Below, one piece after another: positions 16,792 to 25,907 of a stretch of 61,140 nt of DNA. Location of the stretch: positions 1-61,140 of the forward strand of contig LADS01000011.1 of the NCBI GenBank assembly GCA_000961725.1. Direction: 5' to 3'. This stretch comes from Desulfobulbaceae bacterium BRH_c16a (GTDB lineage: Bacteria > Desulfobacterota > Desulfobulbia > Desulfobulbales > Desulfocapsaceae). Position numbers and translations under genes: made by a program. The notes below the pieces were generated by a model, which ran no database searches, was not told the DNA's origin, and worked only from the letters and a program-made list of their open reading frames with translations. How positions within the stretch are numbered: the first letter of the stretch is position 1; each line of letters starts with the position of its first letter.

Positions 16792-18948
16792 ATGTCTGCC
16801 AGTAAAAAATCGCAGCTCAAAAAAAGAGGGTATCCTCTTCCCGCCGGAGTGACTCGCTTTGAGGAAGGTATCAATTTTTCCATCTTTGCCCGCCATGCAA
16901 CCCGGGTAACGCTGGTAATCGATTACTGGCCGCAGGGGGCCGGCAAACCCACCCGCCATGAATTTGCCTTCGATCCCGTGGAAAACCGCACGGGCGATAT
17001 GTGGCACATGCTGCTGCTGACCCATCGGCAGAATTTCAGTTACGGCTATCGCATCGACGGGCCCGCCGATCCGGCCGGGGAAGGTCTGTGCTATAACTAC
17101 CGGAACATCCTCATCGATCCCTTCAGCCGGGCACTCCTGCCGAGAAAATGGGCAGAGCCGGCCCAGTATGGGAAGAAACCCTGCTGCCGGATAATAAGTC
17201 AGGACTTTGACTGGGGAAATGACCGTCCGCCGAAAACTCCCCTGGCGGAAACCATCATCTATGAACTGCATGTCCGGGGGTTCACCCGGGATTCGAGCTC
17301 AGGGGTGAAGGCACCCGGCACCTACCTTGGCATCATTGAAAAGATCCCATACCTGAAAGAACTGGGAATCACCGCCGTCGAACTGATGCCGGTTACGCAA
17401 TTCGATGAGAACGATACGGTTTTCAGTAATCCCGAAACCGGCGAACGCTTGAAAAATTTCTGGGGCTACAATCCGGTCTCGTTTTTCGCCCTTAATTCCG
17501 GCTACGCGGAGAATCCTGACCTGGCCATCGACGAATTCAAAACAATGGTCAGAGCCCTGCATGAGGCAGGAATCGAGGTCTTCCTCGACATGGTCTACAA
17601 CCACACCGGGGAAGGCGGATACAAAGGAACAACCAGCAGTTTCAGAGGGTTGGACAACAACATCTACTATCTTCTCGATGAAAACAACAACTACCTGAAT
17701 TTTTCCGGTTGCGGCAACACCATGAACTGCAATCATCCGGTGGTCCGTAATTTAATCCGGGAATCCCTGCGTTACTGGGTTACCGAAATGCACGTCGACG
17801 GCTTCCGCTTCGACCTCGCCTCCATTCTCGGCCGGGACCGGCAGGGCCACGTTCTCGCCAACCCGCCGATGATCGAAGTCATCGCCGAGGATCCGGTGCT
17901 GCGCGATACCAAAATGATCGCCGAGGCCTGGGATGCGGCCGGCCTCTATCAGGTCGGCAGTTTCTCCACCGATCCCCGCTGGGCGGAATGGAACGGCAGG
18001 TTCAGAGACGATGCGCGGGCATTCATGATCGGCAATGAAAACACCGTGACCCAGCTGGCCACCCGCATTGCCGGCAGTTCCGATCTCTATCAGCCCAGTG
18101 GTCGCGGCCCTCTCTGCTCCATCAACTTCATCACCAGTCATGACGGCTTCACCCTGCATGACCTGGTGAGCTATAACGAAAAACACAATCTGCAGAACGG
18201 CGAAGACAATAAAGACGGCGACAACCACAACATCAGCTGGAACAGCGGACATGAGGGCGACACGGGCGATGAGGAAATCATCCGGCTTCGCTTCCGTCGG
18301 ATGAAAACCTTTGCCACCCTGCTTCTCTTATCCCAGGGCGTGCCGATGCTCTGTGCCGGCGACGAATTCGGCCGCAGCCAGAAAGGCAACAACAACGCCT
18401 GGTGCCAGGACAACGGCATCGGCTGGCTGGACTGGTCACTGCTCAAAACAAACAGGGAATTTTTCAGGTTTTTTCAGCACTGTATTGCCTTGCGAAAACA
18501 GCATAAGGTTTTCCGCCGAAGCGAATTCTTCCCGACCAGAACCCTTGCAGGCGACACACATGGCTACCCGGAAATATCCTGGCAGTATTTGTGCCCAGGC
18601 GAGCAGAACTGGGAGCACAACTGCCACGGTCTGGCGTTTTTCCTCCGGGCAGAAGACCCGGACGGTCCCGGTGGCGACTTCTTCGTCATGCTCAACGGTG
18701 ACCGGCAGCAGACTTTACTTTTCGAGGCTCCGAAACACCGGGATGGCAAAAAGACCTGGTATCGCATCATCGATACCGCCGCCGACTCACCTTTCGACTT
18801 TTCGCCGATGGCGGATGCTTTCCCTGTCGCAGAGACCGAAAAAATCGCCATCGCCCCATTTGGCTGTACCGTTCTTCAGTCTGCTCCGGCAGACGACCGC
18901 CGGCATGAAAACCGACGGAGGAAGGAGAGAAAAACTTTGGCACGGTAA
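16792..18948 (+). CDS. glgX: Glycogen debranching enzyme / isoamylase, GlgX family
   Basis: 718 residues. An N-terminal CBM48 (YPLPAGVTRFEEGINFSIFA) is followed by a GH13 barrel with DMVYNHTGEGG, the nucleophile region HVDGFRFDLASILGR, the acid/base region MIAEAWDAAGLYQVG and FITSHDGFTLHDLVSYNEKHN. It hydrolyses alpha-1,6 branches in glycogen or maltodextrin. No other glycogen gene is adjacent. The upstream gap (16678-16791) is AT-rich and no strong Shine-Dalgarno precedes the ATG. Confidence 0.92.
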   Translation: MSASKKSQLKKRGYPLPAGVTRFEEGINFSIFARHATRVTLVIDYWPQGAGKPTRHEFAFDPVENRTGDMWHMLLLTHRQNFSYGYRIDGPADPAGEGLCYNYRNILIDPFSRALLPRKWAEPAQYGKKPCCRIISQDFDWGNDRPPKTPLAETIIYELHVRGFTRDSSSGVKAPGTYLGIIEKIPYLKELGITAVELMPVTQFDENDTVFSNPETGERLKNFWGYNPVSFFALNSGYAENPDLAIDEFKTMVRALHEAGIEVFLDMVYNHTGEGGYKGTTSSFRGLDNNIYYLLDENNNYLNFSGCGNTMNCNHPVVRNLIRESLRYWVTEMHVDGFRFDLASILGRDRQGHVLANPPMIEVIAEDPVLRDTKMIAEAWDAAGLYQVGSFSTDPRWAEWNGRFRDDARAFMIGNENTVTQLATRIAGSSDLYQPSGRGPLCSINFITSHDGFTLHDLVSYNEKHNLQNGEDNKDGDNHNISWNSGHEGDTGDEEIIRLRFRRMKTFATLLLLSQGVPMLCAGDEFGRSQKGNNNAWCQDNGIGWLDWSLLKTNREFFRFFQHCIALRKQHKVFRRSEFFPTRTLAGDTHGYPEISWQYLCPGEQNWEHNCHGLAFFLRAEDPDGPGGDFFVMLNGDRQQTLLFEAPKHRDGKKTWYRIIDTAADSPFDFSPMADAFPVAETEKIAIAPFGCTVLQSAPADDRRHENRRRKERKTLAR

Positions 18949-19035
18949 TGGTCTTGTGCTAAGGTTTATAAAAATTATGGTTACCAGGCTGCCGACAATT
19001 TCCGGCAGGCGGAATTTTCCGGAATAAATGATACT

Positions 19036-19557
19036 ATGAACCACATTCTACTGTTGGGGGACTCGCTCGTCGCCGATTATGACTGGCAGTCCCACATGTC
19101 GTCCTTCAAGGTGCAAAATTTCGGGGTTCCCGGGGCCATGACCGCCAATCTCCTGGCATCTCTGCCGGAGATCAAAGCTCTGGTCGAATATGCCGATGTG
19201 ATCATGATCATGATCGGCACCAACGACCTGCTGTCCGGCAACGACGATTTTCTGCAGACGCTGAAAACAGTTCTTATCCAGCTCAGCCACGACTATCCGA
19301 GTGCGGAAATACTGGTGAACAGCCTTTTTCCCATGGACCTTCCCCATTTACCCTCCAACTCGGTTGCGAGCCTCAATTGCCATATCGAGGCGCTTACCAT
19401 GCGGACCGGCTGTTGCTTTCTCAATACCCACCGCCGCTTCGTCTATTCGGACAAACAACTCTTTCAGGAAGACGGTGTGCATATTACCGCTGCAGCGTAC
19501 TCGATCTGGACCCGCGCTCTCCTGGAGCATATTGCCTTTCTTATTGAGAATGACTAA
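19036..19557 (+). CDS. SGNH/GDSL-family hydrolase
   Basis: 173 residues with block I HILLLGDSLVADY (catalytic Ser in GDSL), block II Gly in NFGVPGAM, block III IGTNDLL and block V EDGVHITAAAY with Asp and His. This is a complete SGNH esterase set. There is no signal peptide, so the enzyme is probably cytoplasmic. Substrate unknown. Confidence 0.85.
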   Translation: MNHILLLGDSLVADYDWQSHMSSFKVQNFGVPGAMTANLLASLPEIKALVEYADVIMIMIGTNDLLSGNDDFLQTLKTVLIQLSHDYPSAEILVNSLFPMDLPHLPSNSVASLNCHIEALTMRTGCCFLNTHRRFVYSDKQLFQEDGVHITAAAYSIWTRALLEHIAFLIEND

Positions 19558-19610
19558 TGTGATCGATCGTTAGCGTTTAAAAACCATCATTATTATTCAG
19601 GAGTGTAACG

Positions 19611-20402
19611 ATGTATCACGGATTCAAAGGATTCATGATCGGAGTTGTATGTATTCTCGGTTCCGCCCTTTTTATCGGCCAGGCTGCGGCTCTGCCGAAA
19701 ACAGCCGATTCAGTCAAAGCGGAGAGCGGTACGGTGGTTGAAACCATGAAGGCCCCGGGCTACACCTATATACTCGTCGCCGACGGCCCCAAGCAAAATT
19801 GGGTGGCAATTCCTGCAACCAATGTCGAGACCGGCGCAAAAGTCCGTTACACGGCTGACATGGTCATGGAGAATTTTACCAGCAAAACCCTCAACAAGAC
19901 CTTCGAGACCATTATCTTTTCCGCCGGTCTTTTAGAAGGTGCCAGTGAGGCTCCTGAGGAAACTGCTGCGGACGACTCCTTCTCGGCTGCAATCAAGTCC
20001 GAACAGAGCAGTGCTGCTGCAGAGCCTGCCATGCCTGCGTCCGGCGGCAGTTCCGGCGCGGTCGCTCCGCTCCAGGAGATTTCGGTAGCCAAGGCCGAAG
20101 CCGAAAACGGCTACTCCGTAGAAGAGTTATTTACCAAAGCCAAAGATTTGGAAGGCAAAAATGTCCGACTGCGGGGCAAGGTTGTCAAATTCAGTGCAAA
20201 CATCATGGGCAAAAACTGGGTGCATGTCCAGGACGGCACCGGCAACCCGATGAACAACACCCATGACATGGTCGTTACCACCAGCGAGACGGTTGAAGTT
20301 GCGGCGATTGTTACGCTGGAAGGGACTCTGGCCGCCGACAAGGATTTTGGCGCCGGTTACAAATATGCAGCCATCATTGAACAGGCATCTCTTATCAAGT
20401 AA
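19611..20402 (+). CDS. Exported NrfJ-like / OB-fold protein
   Basis: 263 residues with a signal peptide (about 1-28, ending QAAA). The first mature part (SGTVVETMKAPGYTYILVAD to about residue 105) resembles the periplasmic NrfJ-type domain; then an Ala/Ser/Glu-rich linker; then an OB-fold-like domain with VRLRGKVVKFSANIMGKNW and LEGTLAADKDFGAGYKY. AGGAG precedes the start. The function is not known; NrfJ-like proteins are found with c-type cytochromes and metal traffic. Stands alone between a GDSL hydrolase and panE. Confidence 0.65.
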   Translation: MYHGFKGFMIGVVCILGSALFIGQAAALPKTADSVKAESGTVVETMKAPGYTYILVADGPKQNWVAIPATNVETGAKVRYTADMVMENFTSKTLNKTFETIIFSAGLLEGASEAPEETAADDSFSAAIKSEQSSAAAEPAMPASGGSSGAVAPLQEISVAKAEAENGYSVEELFTKAKDLEGKNVRLRGKVVKFSANIMGKNWVHVQDGTGNPMNNTHDMVVTTSETVEVAAIVTLEGTLAADKDFGAGYKYAAIIEQASLIK

Positions 20403-20421
20403 TCGAAAAAAAAGGCTAAAA

Positions 20422-21387
20422 ATGCATCTCTTACTGGTTGGTCCGGGTGCCCTTGGCTGTCTGCTCAGTTCCGTTATCACCAAAGGTCTGGGTGCAACAG
20501 GCGACCGATTGACTCTGCTCGATTACAACCGTGACCGGGCGGAATATCTTACCAGTCAAGGAATCGTCTATCAGCTGGGCGATACAGGCAAAACCCTGGC
20601 AGTGACTGCCGCTTCCGACCCACGCCAACTGGACCGGGTCGACGTGGTGCTCCTCTGCGTCAAGTCATACGATGTCGTGGCAAGTCTTGACTTCTGCCGG
20701 CCCCTGCTGAGTGACACAACCCTTTTGATCTTTCTCCAGAACGGCATCAGCCATCTGGCCCTCGGCAACCAACTGGGCAGTGCGACAGCAGCCTTTGGCA
20801 CAACGACCGAAGGTGCGACGCTTCTCAGGCGGGGCCATGTCCGCCACGCCGGCAGCGGCGTGACGTATCTTGGCTTTCCCGACAGACCCGACGGGCATTT
20901 CGCCATGCTTCTCGACAAAACCCGGGCGGTTCTCGCTGCCGGCGGCCTGCAGGTCGAGGTGACCGATCGCATCATCGCCAGGATCTGGGCCAAGCTGTTT
21001 ATCAATGTCGGCATCAATGCCCTCACCGCCACGCTCGGATGCAAAAACGGCGAACTGCTCACTCTCGCCGGAATAGACCTGCGGATGCAGAACGCTGTCG
21101 ATGAGGCGATGCGGGTAGCTCGAGCGGAAGGAATCGAGATCATGGACGATCCGTACCTGGCGACCCGGATTGTCTGCAGCAAAACAGCGGAAAACATCTC
21201 TTCGATGTTACAGGATGTGAAAAACAGACGGCGCACTGAAATCGATGCGATCAACGTTGCCATTGTCAACATGGGACTCCGCAACGAAATAGCTACTCCG
21301 GAAAACAGTCTCTTGTGTCAACAGGTAAGAGAGATTGAAGCCGGATACGCCGGAGCCGGACAATTTCCCCAGGCAGCTCGCCTATGA
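20422..21387 (+). CDS. panE: Ketopantoate reductase PanE/ApbA family
   Basis: 321 residues from the ATG at 20422 (MHLLLVGPGALGCLLSSV), which gives the usual N-terminal NADP-binding GxGxxG-type turn (GPGALG). VLLCVKSYD, LIFLQNGISH, and ARIWAKLFINVGINALTA (catalytic Lys region) are present. It reduces 2-dehydropantoate to pantoate in CoA biosynthesis, though ApbA paralogues with other substrates exist. It overlaps the following HAD gene by 4 bp (ATGA). Confidence 0.88.
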   Translation: MHLLLVGPGALGCLLSSVITKGLGATGDRLTLLDYNRDRAEYLTSQGIVYQLGDTGKTLAVTAASDPRQLDRVDVVLLCVKSYDVVASLDFCRPLLSDTTLLIFLQNGISHLALGNQLGSATAAFGTTTEGATLLRRGHVRHAGSGVTYLGFPDRPDGHFAMLLDKTRAVLAAGGLQVEVTDRIIARIWAKLFINVGINALTATLGCKNGELLTLAGIDLRMQNAVDEAMRVARAEGIEIMDDPYLATRIVCSKTAENISSMLQDVKNRRRTEIDAINVAIVNMGLRNEIATPENSLLCQQVREIEAGYAGAGQFPQAARL

Positions 21388-21977
21388 ACATCGCCGCACA
21401 CGAGATAGGATTCGATTTTGACGGGGTTATCGCCGATACCGCCGAAGCATTTATCCGCATCGCCTGCTCGGAATACGGCTACAGCGGCCTGACGCTGGAG
21501 AAGATCACCCATTTCGAGCTGGAAAACTGCCTCAGCATTCCCCGCGAAGTGGTCGAACAAATTTTTACCGACATCCTTACCGACTCCCTCGCCACTGCCC
21601 TGCAACCAATGCCGGGAGCAGTAGAGTGCCTGGAACAGTTCACTGCATTTTCGGACGTAACCATTATCACCGCCCGCCCCATCAGCAGGCCGGTGTTCGA
21701 CTGGCTGGATCGTTTTTTCACCGGGTCGACCCGTGAGAACATCCGTGTAGTGGCAACCGGCGACCATAACGATAAAGTTCGCTACATTCATGAGCACGGC
21801 CTGAAATATTTCATCGACGACCGGGCCGAAACCTGTATCCAACTGGCCAGAGAAGCCATTACCCCGTATGTCTTCACCCAGCCCTGGAACAGGGATCGTC
21901 ACAACCTGCAGACGGTAGCCGATTGGAATGAGATCAGAGCTCTCGTCACCCCTTCCCTCATTCCCTCAGGGGAGTAG
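21384..21977 (+). CDS. HAD-superfamily hydrolase, 5'-nucleotidase-like
   Basis: 197 residues. Motif I FDFDGVIADT gives the nucleophile pair D11/D13; motif II is the Thr in TIITARP; motif III Lys in HNDKVRYIHE; motif IV FIDDRAE. This arrangement resembles small NT5C/YqfW-type HAD phosphatases. It is translationally coupled to panE and is followed 3 bp later by a NUDIX gene, so the three form an operon. Confidence 0.8.
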   Translation: MNIAAHEIGFDFDGVIADTAEAFIRIACSEYGYSGLTLEKITHFELENCLSIPREVVEQIFTDILTDSLATALQPMPGAVECLEQFTAFSDVTIITARPISRPVFDWLDRFFTGSTRENIRVVATGDHNDKVRYIHEHGLKYFIDDRAETCIQLAREAITPYVFTQPWNRDRHNLQTVADWNEIRALVTPSLIPSGE

Positions 21978-21980
21978 CCG

Positions 21981-22427
21981 ATGAAATGTCCGCACTGCAA
22001 CAATGAGGTGCCCGTCCACAGAAACCCGGTCCCGACAGTCGATATTATTATTGAGATAGACGGCCGGATAGTTCTCATCGAACGAAAAAATCCGCCATTT
22101 GGCTGGGCTCTGCCCGGAGGCTTTGTCGACTATGGCGAATCCTACGAAACCGCAGCTGCACGGGAAGCAGAAGAAGAGACCGGTCTCAAGGTGCAGTCAC
22201 TCCGCCAGTTCCACACCTATTCGGCCCCGGACCGGGACGCACGCATGCACACAGCTTCAACTGTTTTTATCGGTCAGGCAAATGGTCTGCCCAAAGCGGG
22301 CGACGATGCCGCCAGAGCGGAACTCTTTTCCGAACATAATCTCCCATCGCTGGCGTTCGATCATGCCACCATCCTTTCGGACTATTTCTCATTCAAGAAG
22401 ACGAACGACCGGAATGTGGGAGCGTAA
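21981..22427 (+). CDS. NUDIX hydrolase with N-terminal zinc-knuckle-like CxxC
   Basis: 148 residues. The NUDIX box is complete: G47-x5-E53-x7-R61-E62-x-x-E65-E66-x-G68-L69. The N-terminus has [11 protein letters not shown] (C3, C6). It hydrolyses a nucleoside diphosphate linked to another group; the exact substrate is not predictable. Last in the panE-HAD-NUDIX operon. Confidence 0.88.
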   Translation: MKCPHCNNEVPVHRNPVPTVDIIIEIDGRIVLIERKNPPFGWALPGGFVDYGESYETAAAREAEEETGLKVQSLRQFHTYSAPDRDARMHTASTVFIGQANGLPKAGDDAARAELFSEHNLPSLAFDHATILSDYFSFKKTNDRNVGA

Positions 22428-22756
22428 GGATTTTTCGGCAGTATTTGTCTCAATCTTGCCTTAGCTGTAGCGACCCGCAATGATAACCATCGAGACCGCA
22501 GCTTGAGAAGTTGGGCTTTTGCTCTTCTATTGGAGTCCTGTCTGGCCTTACGGAGAGGTCGGTGAGCGGCAAGGTGATCTTTAACATATCTCCTTGCACC
22601 GTTCCTTTTCGACCAAAAGCCGTCTCACTTCCTGCCAATCTTGTTGTTCTGCAAGAAAGCCTTCAAGATATTCACGCATTGATACCGGTTCCACCCACGT
22701 TGTCTGGGAAAAAATCTCTTGATTTAATTACAGGAGTAACTATAATTACGTTCACT
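22428..22756 (+). other. Non-coding gap with the chrB promoter region
   Basis: No gene supported. The in-frame extension of chrB into this gap (from 22511) has no ChrB-like sequence. A half Fur-box-like run AATGATAACCAT lies near 22479-22490. Base composition is poorer in GC than the island that follows, marking a left border. Confidence 0.5.
22719..22746 (+). promoter_or_regulatory. Promoter of chrB, TTGATT-N16-TATAAT
   Basis: TTGATT at 22719-22724 and a perfect TATAAT at 22741-22746 are 16 bp apart. Transcription would begin near 22753, only a few bases before the chrB ATG at 22757, giving an almost leaderless message. AGGAG inside the spacer (22732-22736) is too far upstream to serve this start. 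Confidence 0.55.
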
Positions 22757-23725
22757 ATGAACGAAAAATGGATTCTATTTTCATATTCAGTCCCGGCCGC
22801 CAACGCCAAGGCGCGGATGCGCACCTGGCGGCGCATCTCGGCTACCGGTGCGGTGCAACTGAAGACCGGCCTTCAGGTTCTGCCCAACCGCGAGGATCTG
22901 ATGGAGAACATTACCTGGCTGATCGGCGAGGTCAACATCCTTGGCGGCGAGGCAATCGCCCTCCAGTGTGCTCGGGTCGAAGGCATGGCCGACCAGCAGA
23001 TCGAGCAGCTGTTCCAGGCTCAGGTCGATCCGGAGTTCGAGCAGATTCAGACCGAAGCCCGCGCCTTGCTGGCCACGGAGAACACCGCCCCGGATGGGGA
23101 CGGAATCAAGGAGCTGTCAACCGCCCTGCGAAAACTGCGTAAGCGGTGCGAGGCGGTGCGGGAGAGGGATTTCTTCCCTTCCGGTGCGGCCGCCAAGACA
23201 CTCAGCGTGCTCGACACCATTTCGGAGCTGCTCCGCCGGCCGGAACAGGCAGCTGTCCCGGCCGCCCGTCTCGACCCTTCGCTCTACCGGAACAGGATCT
23301 GGGTCACCCGTGCGCGGCCTTACATCGATCGCCTGGCCTCGGCCTGGCTTATCCGGCGGTTCATCGACCCGAAGGCCGGGTTCCGATTTCTCAACGCCGG
23401 AGAACAACCGAACCTCGCCAAGGGCGAGTTGCCGTTTGACATGGCTGTCGGCGAATTCACCCACCAGGGCGAGCTGATCACCTTTGAGGTCCTGATCAGG
23501 GACTTCGCCCTGCACGAACCGGCCCTGGCCAAGATGAGCGAGTTGGTCAGGGCTATCGATGTCCAGGAAGGGACCCTGCAGGACGATGCTCTTCTGCTCA
23601 AGGCTCTGCTGGACGGCTTGATCGCGCTCTCCGCCGACGACCATGAATTGCTGGAGCGAGGCAAGCTTATCTTCGATGCCCTGCATGCGGGCTTCAGCAA
23701 AATTACTCAAGGAGAACGAGCATGA
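22757..23725 (+). CDS. chrB: Chromate resistance regulator ChrB
   Basis: 322 residues. N-terminal ChrB_N region (KWILFSYSVPAANAKARMRTWRRI, then ATGAVQLKTGLQVLPN) and C-terminal ChrB_C region (WVTRARPYIDRLASAWLIRRFIDP, MAVGEFTHQGELITFEVL). In other bacteria ChrB senses chromate and controls chrA. The ATG at 22757 is chosen because it starts at the conserved N-terminus. The stop overlaps a 34-codon ORF, then an HD protein, an MFS transporter and a PEP-synthase-like gene follow on the same strand. The cluster is GC-rich relative to the flanks, suggesting transfer. Confidence 0.88.
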   Translation: MNEKWILFSYSVPAANAKARMRTWRRISATGAVQLKTGLQVLPNREDLMENITWLIGEVNILGGEAIALQCARVEGMADQQIEQLFQAQVDPEFEQIQTEARALLATENTAPDGDGIKELSTALRKLRKRCEAVRERDFFPSGAAAKTLSVLDTISELLRRPEQAAVPAARLDPSLYRNRIWVTRARPYIDRLASAWLIRRFIDPKAGFRFLNAGEQPNLAKGELPFDMAVGEFTHQGELITFEVLIRDFALHEPALAKMSELVRAIDVQEGTLQDDALLLKALLDGLIALSADDHELLERGKLIFDALHAGFSKITQGERA

Positions 23726-23826
23726 ATGCCTCGATCCCTTTATTTCTGATCACCGTGCGGGAGGAACCGCGAAACGGGAACCCCGTAATCTCAACTCAAA
23801 CCAAATCCTTCAACGACATCATCTAG
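23722..23826 (+). CDS. 34-codon ORF between chrB and the HD gene
   Basis: ATG at 23722 overlaps the chrB stop (ATGA) and is preceded by AGGAGAACGAGC, a good ribosome site. It reads MNASIPLFLITVREE and stops at TAG (23826). No family is recognised. It may be a genuine small peptide, a coupling ORF for translation of the HD gene, or the stub of a deleted gene. Confidence 0.4.
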   Translation: MNASIPLFLITVREEPRNGNPVISTQTKSFNDII

Positions 23827-23837
23827 GAGAACAACTT

Positions 23838-24575
23838 ATGCCTCCCTATACAAAACACCTCGAAACAAGCACTCAGAGAACCGGAAACAACTACCAGGAA
23901 ATGCATGACTGGCTGGATAATCACCCCGAACACAAGGCCGCCCGGCACGATCTGGGCGCTCTTGCCGCAAACAGAGCCTATGTTGCCGCCACCTGGGGCG
24001 ATAAGGCGGTCACGGAATTCTTCCTGCACGTCACCGAGGATCTCCTGATGAAGGAGATCGTTACACTCAAGGATGCCGGATGTCCCGACGAAGCGGTGCG
24101 GCACAGTGTGGAGGTGGCCCGAAAGGCTTTGGAGATAGCCAGCCGGGTGAAGATTCCGGTGGACCTGCGTCTTCTCGCCCGAGGCGCCATTTTCCATGAC
24201 CTCGGCAAGGCCAGGACCTATGGCATGGAGCATGGCGAGATCGGCGCCCGGATGGCCGAGGAACTGGGGCTTGAAGAAGAAATCCGCCAGATCATCCTCA
24301 AGCATATCCGCGGCGGTTTGACCGAGGCCGAGGCCAGCGAACTGGGCCTGCCGGTCCGGGATTACACCCTGCGGACGCCGGAGGAGAAGATCATCATCTA
24401 TGCCGACCGGATGGTGGACATCTATACCGATGGTATTGTGCCGGATGCGGATGAAACCATGGCCGAGGCCCGTTTTGCCGAAATTCTCAACACTTATGCG
24501 AAATACGGCAAAAACCCGACGACCCTGCAGCGCTACCTGGCCCTCCACGCAGAAATCCAGAGCTGGATGGCCTGA
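23838..24575 (+). CDS. HD-domain phosphohydrolase
   Basis: 245 residues from the ATG at 23838, preceded by AGGAGA. The HD metal site reads ARGAIFHDLGKARTYGMEHGEIGARM and is followed by LKHIRGG and EKIIIYADRMVDIYTDG. The N-terminal half (about 75 residues, VAATWGDKAVTEFFLHVTEDLL) is not assigned. HD enzymes cleave phosphate esters of nucleotides or second messengers; the substrate is unknown. Its place between chrB and an MFS gene is consistent across the island's single-strand organisation. Confidence 0.8.
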   Translation: MPPYTKHLETSTQRTGNNYQEMHDWLDNHPEHKAARHDLGALAANRAYVAATWGDKAVTEFFLHVTEDLLMKEIVTLKDAGCPDEAVRHSVEVARKALEIASRVKIPVDLRLLARGAIFHDLGKARTYGMEHGEIGARMAEELGLEEEIRQIILKHIRGGLTEAEASELGLPVRDYTLRTPEEKIIIYADRMVDIYTDGIVPDADETMAEARFAEILNTYAKYGKNPTTLQRYLALHAEIQSWMA

Positions 24576-24624
24576 TACGGACTGCCCCCGGAGCGGTGAC
24601 AACTCCAGGGACCAAACAACAGCT

Positions 24625-25842
24625 ATGATGCACGCAGCAACCGGAGACATTGTTCTTTTATTTTCAACTAGAATCACCCGGCTGTTCGCCTACGGATTCG
24701 TGTCCGTGGTCCTGGCGCTCTATCTCGCGGCTACCGGGCTCAGCGCCGCCGGCATCGGGGCGATCCTGACCGCCACGCTGGCCGGCGATATCCTGGTGTC
24801 GCTCTGGGTAACCATGGTGGCCGACCGGGTGGGCCGCAAGAACATGCTGCTGCTCGGATCGGCGCTGATGATTCTGGCCGGCCTGGTCTTTCTCGTCACT
24901 GATAATCCCGTCTGGATCACCATCGCCGCAATCCTCGGCATCATCAGCCCGAGCGGCAATGAGATCGGCCCCTTCCTGTCGATCGAGCAGGCGGCGCTCT
25001 CCCAGCTGGTCCCGGACGATCGGCGCACCAGGCTGTTCGGCTGGTACAACCTCGCCGGCTCCTTCGCGACGGCAGCCGGCGCCCTGGCGGGCGGCTGGCT
25101 GGCAAAATTCCTGCAGGGATACGGCTGGAGCGCTCTGGAAGCCTATCGTTCGATCATGGCCGGATACGCGGCCTGCGGCGTGGTGCTCGTGCTGCTGTTC
25201 GCCTTCCTGTCGCGGAAGGCGGAAGCAGCTGCGGCTACCGGGGAAGCCAAGGGGATGAAAGGAGCCATCGGCCTGCATCGCTCGAAGAAAACGGTGTTCA
25301 AGCTCAGTTCCCTCTTTGCGCTCGACGCCTTTGCCGGCGGCTTCGTGGTCCAGAGCATGATCGCCTGGTGGTTCCATCTGCGTTACGGGGTCGACGAGGG
25401 ACTGCTCGGTAGTCTGTTTTTCGGCGCCAATCTCCTCGCCGGCTTCTCGGCCCTTTTAGCCACCAGGATTGCCGACCGCATCGGCCTGCTGCGCACCATG
25501 GTCTTCACCCACATCCCTTCAAACGTCCTGCTCTGCCTGGTGCCGCTGATGCCCAGCCTCTGGCTGGCCGTTGCCGTGCTGCTGCTTCGCTTCAGCATCT
25601 CCCAGATGGACGTGCCGGCCCGCCAGTCCTACACCATGGCGGTGGTCGCGCCGGATGAGCGGTCGGCAGCCTCGGGTATCACCATGGTTGCCAGATCGGT
25701 GGGCGCTGCGGCCTCGCCGCTGCTCGGCGGTCTGCTCATGAGCCAGCCGTTGCTGTTCAGCGCCCCCTTCTTCGTGGCGGGGGGATTGAAGATTGTATAC
25801 GATTTATTCCTTTACAAAATGTTCCGGGATATGGATGCTTGA
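24625..25842 (+). CDS. MFS transporter of the chromate island
   Basis: 405 residues with about twelve hydrophobic segments, the MFS inter-helix signature VADRVGRKNML after helix 2 and a second ATRIADRIGLLRTM copy in the C-terminal half. Start MMHAATGDIVLLFSTR at 24625; the ribosome site is weak. It probably exports a small solute. Since chrA in this island is a stub, this transporter may be the active efflux component, but that is inference from position. Confidence 0.85.
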   Translation: MMHAATGDIVLLFSTRITRLFAYGFVSVVLALYLAATGLSAAGIGAILTATLAGDILVSLWVTMVADRVGRKNMLLLGSALMILAGLVFLVTDNPVWITIAAILGIISPSGNEIGPFLSIEQAALSQLVPDDRRTRLFGWYNLAGSFATAAGALAGGWLAKFLQGYGWSALEAYRSIMAGYAACGVVLVLLFAFLSRKAEAAAATGEAKGMKGAIGLHRSKKTVFKLSSLFALDAFAGGFVVQSMIAWWFHLRYGVDEGLLGSLFFGANLLAGFSALLATRIADRIGLLRTMVFTHIPSNVLLCLVPLMPSLWLAVAVLLLRFSISQMDVPARQSYTMAVVAPDERSAASGITMVARSVGAAASPLLGGLLMSQPLLFSAPFFVAGGLKIVYDLFLYKMFRDMDA

Positions 25843-25907
25843 TCATGTCATAAAATATCGGACATCACATGCCCTTTTTGAGGCGACTGGACTGCCGAGG
25901 AGCATAT

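Noticed and set aside
18936..18960. TTGGCACGGTAATGGTC downstream of glgX, resembling a sigma-54 promoter
   Set aside because: The -12 GC element is missing at the required spacing, and the overlap with the end of glgX is easier to explain as coding sequence.
22479..22497. AATGATAACCATCGAGA as a Fur box before chrB
   Set aside because: Only the core 11 of 12 bases match; the flanks do not, and the full 19-bp match is poor compared with the box at 56863-56881.
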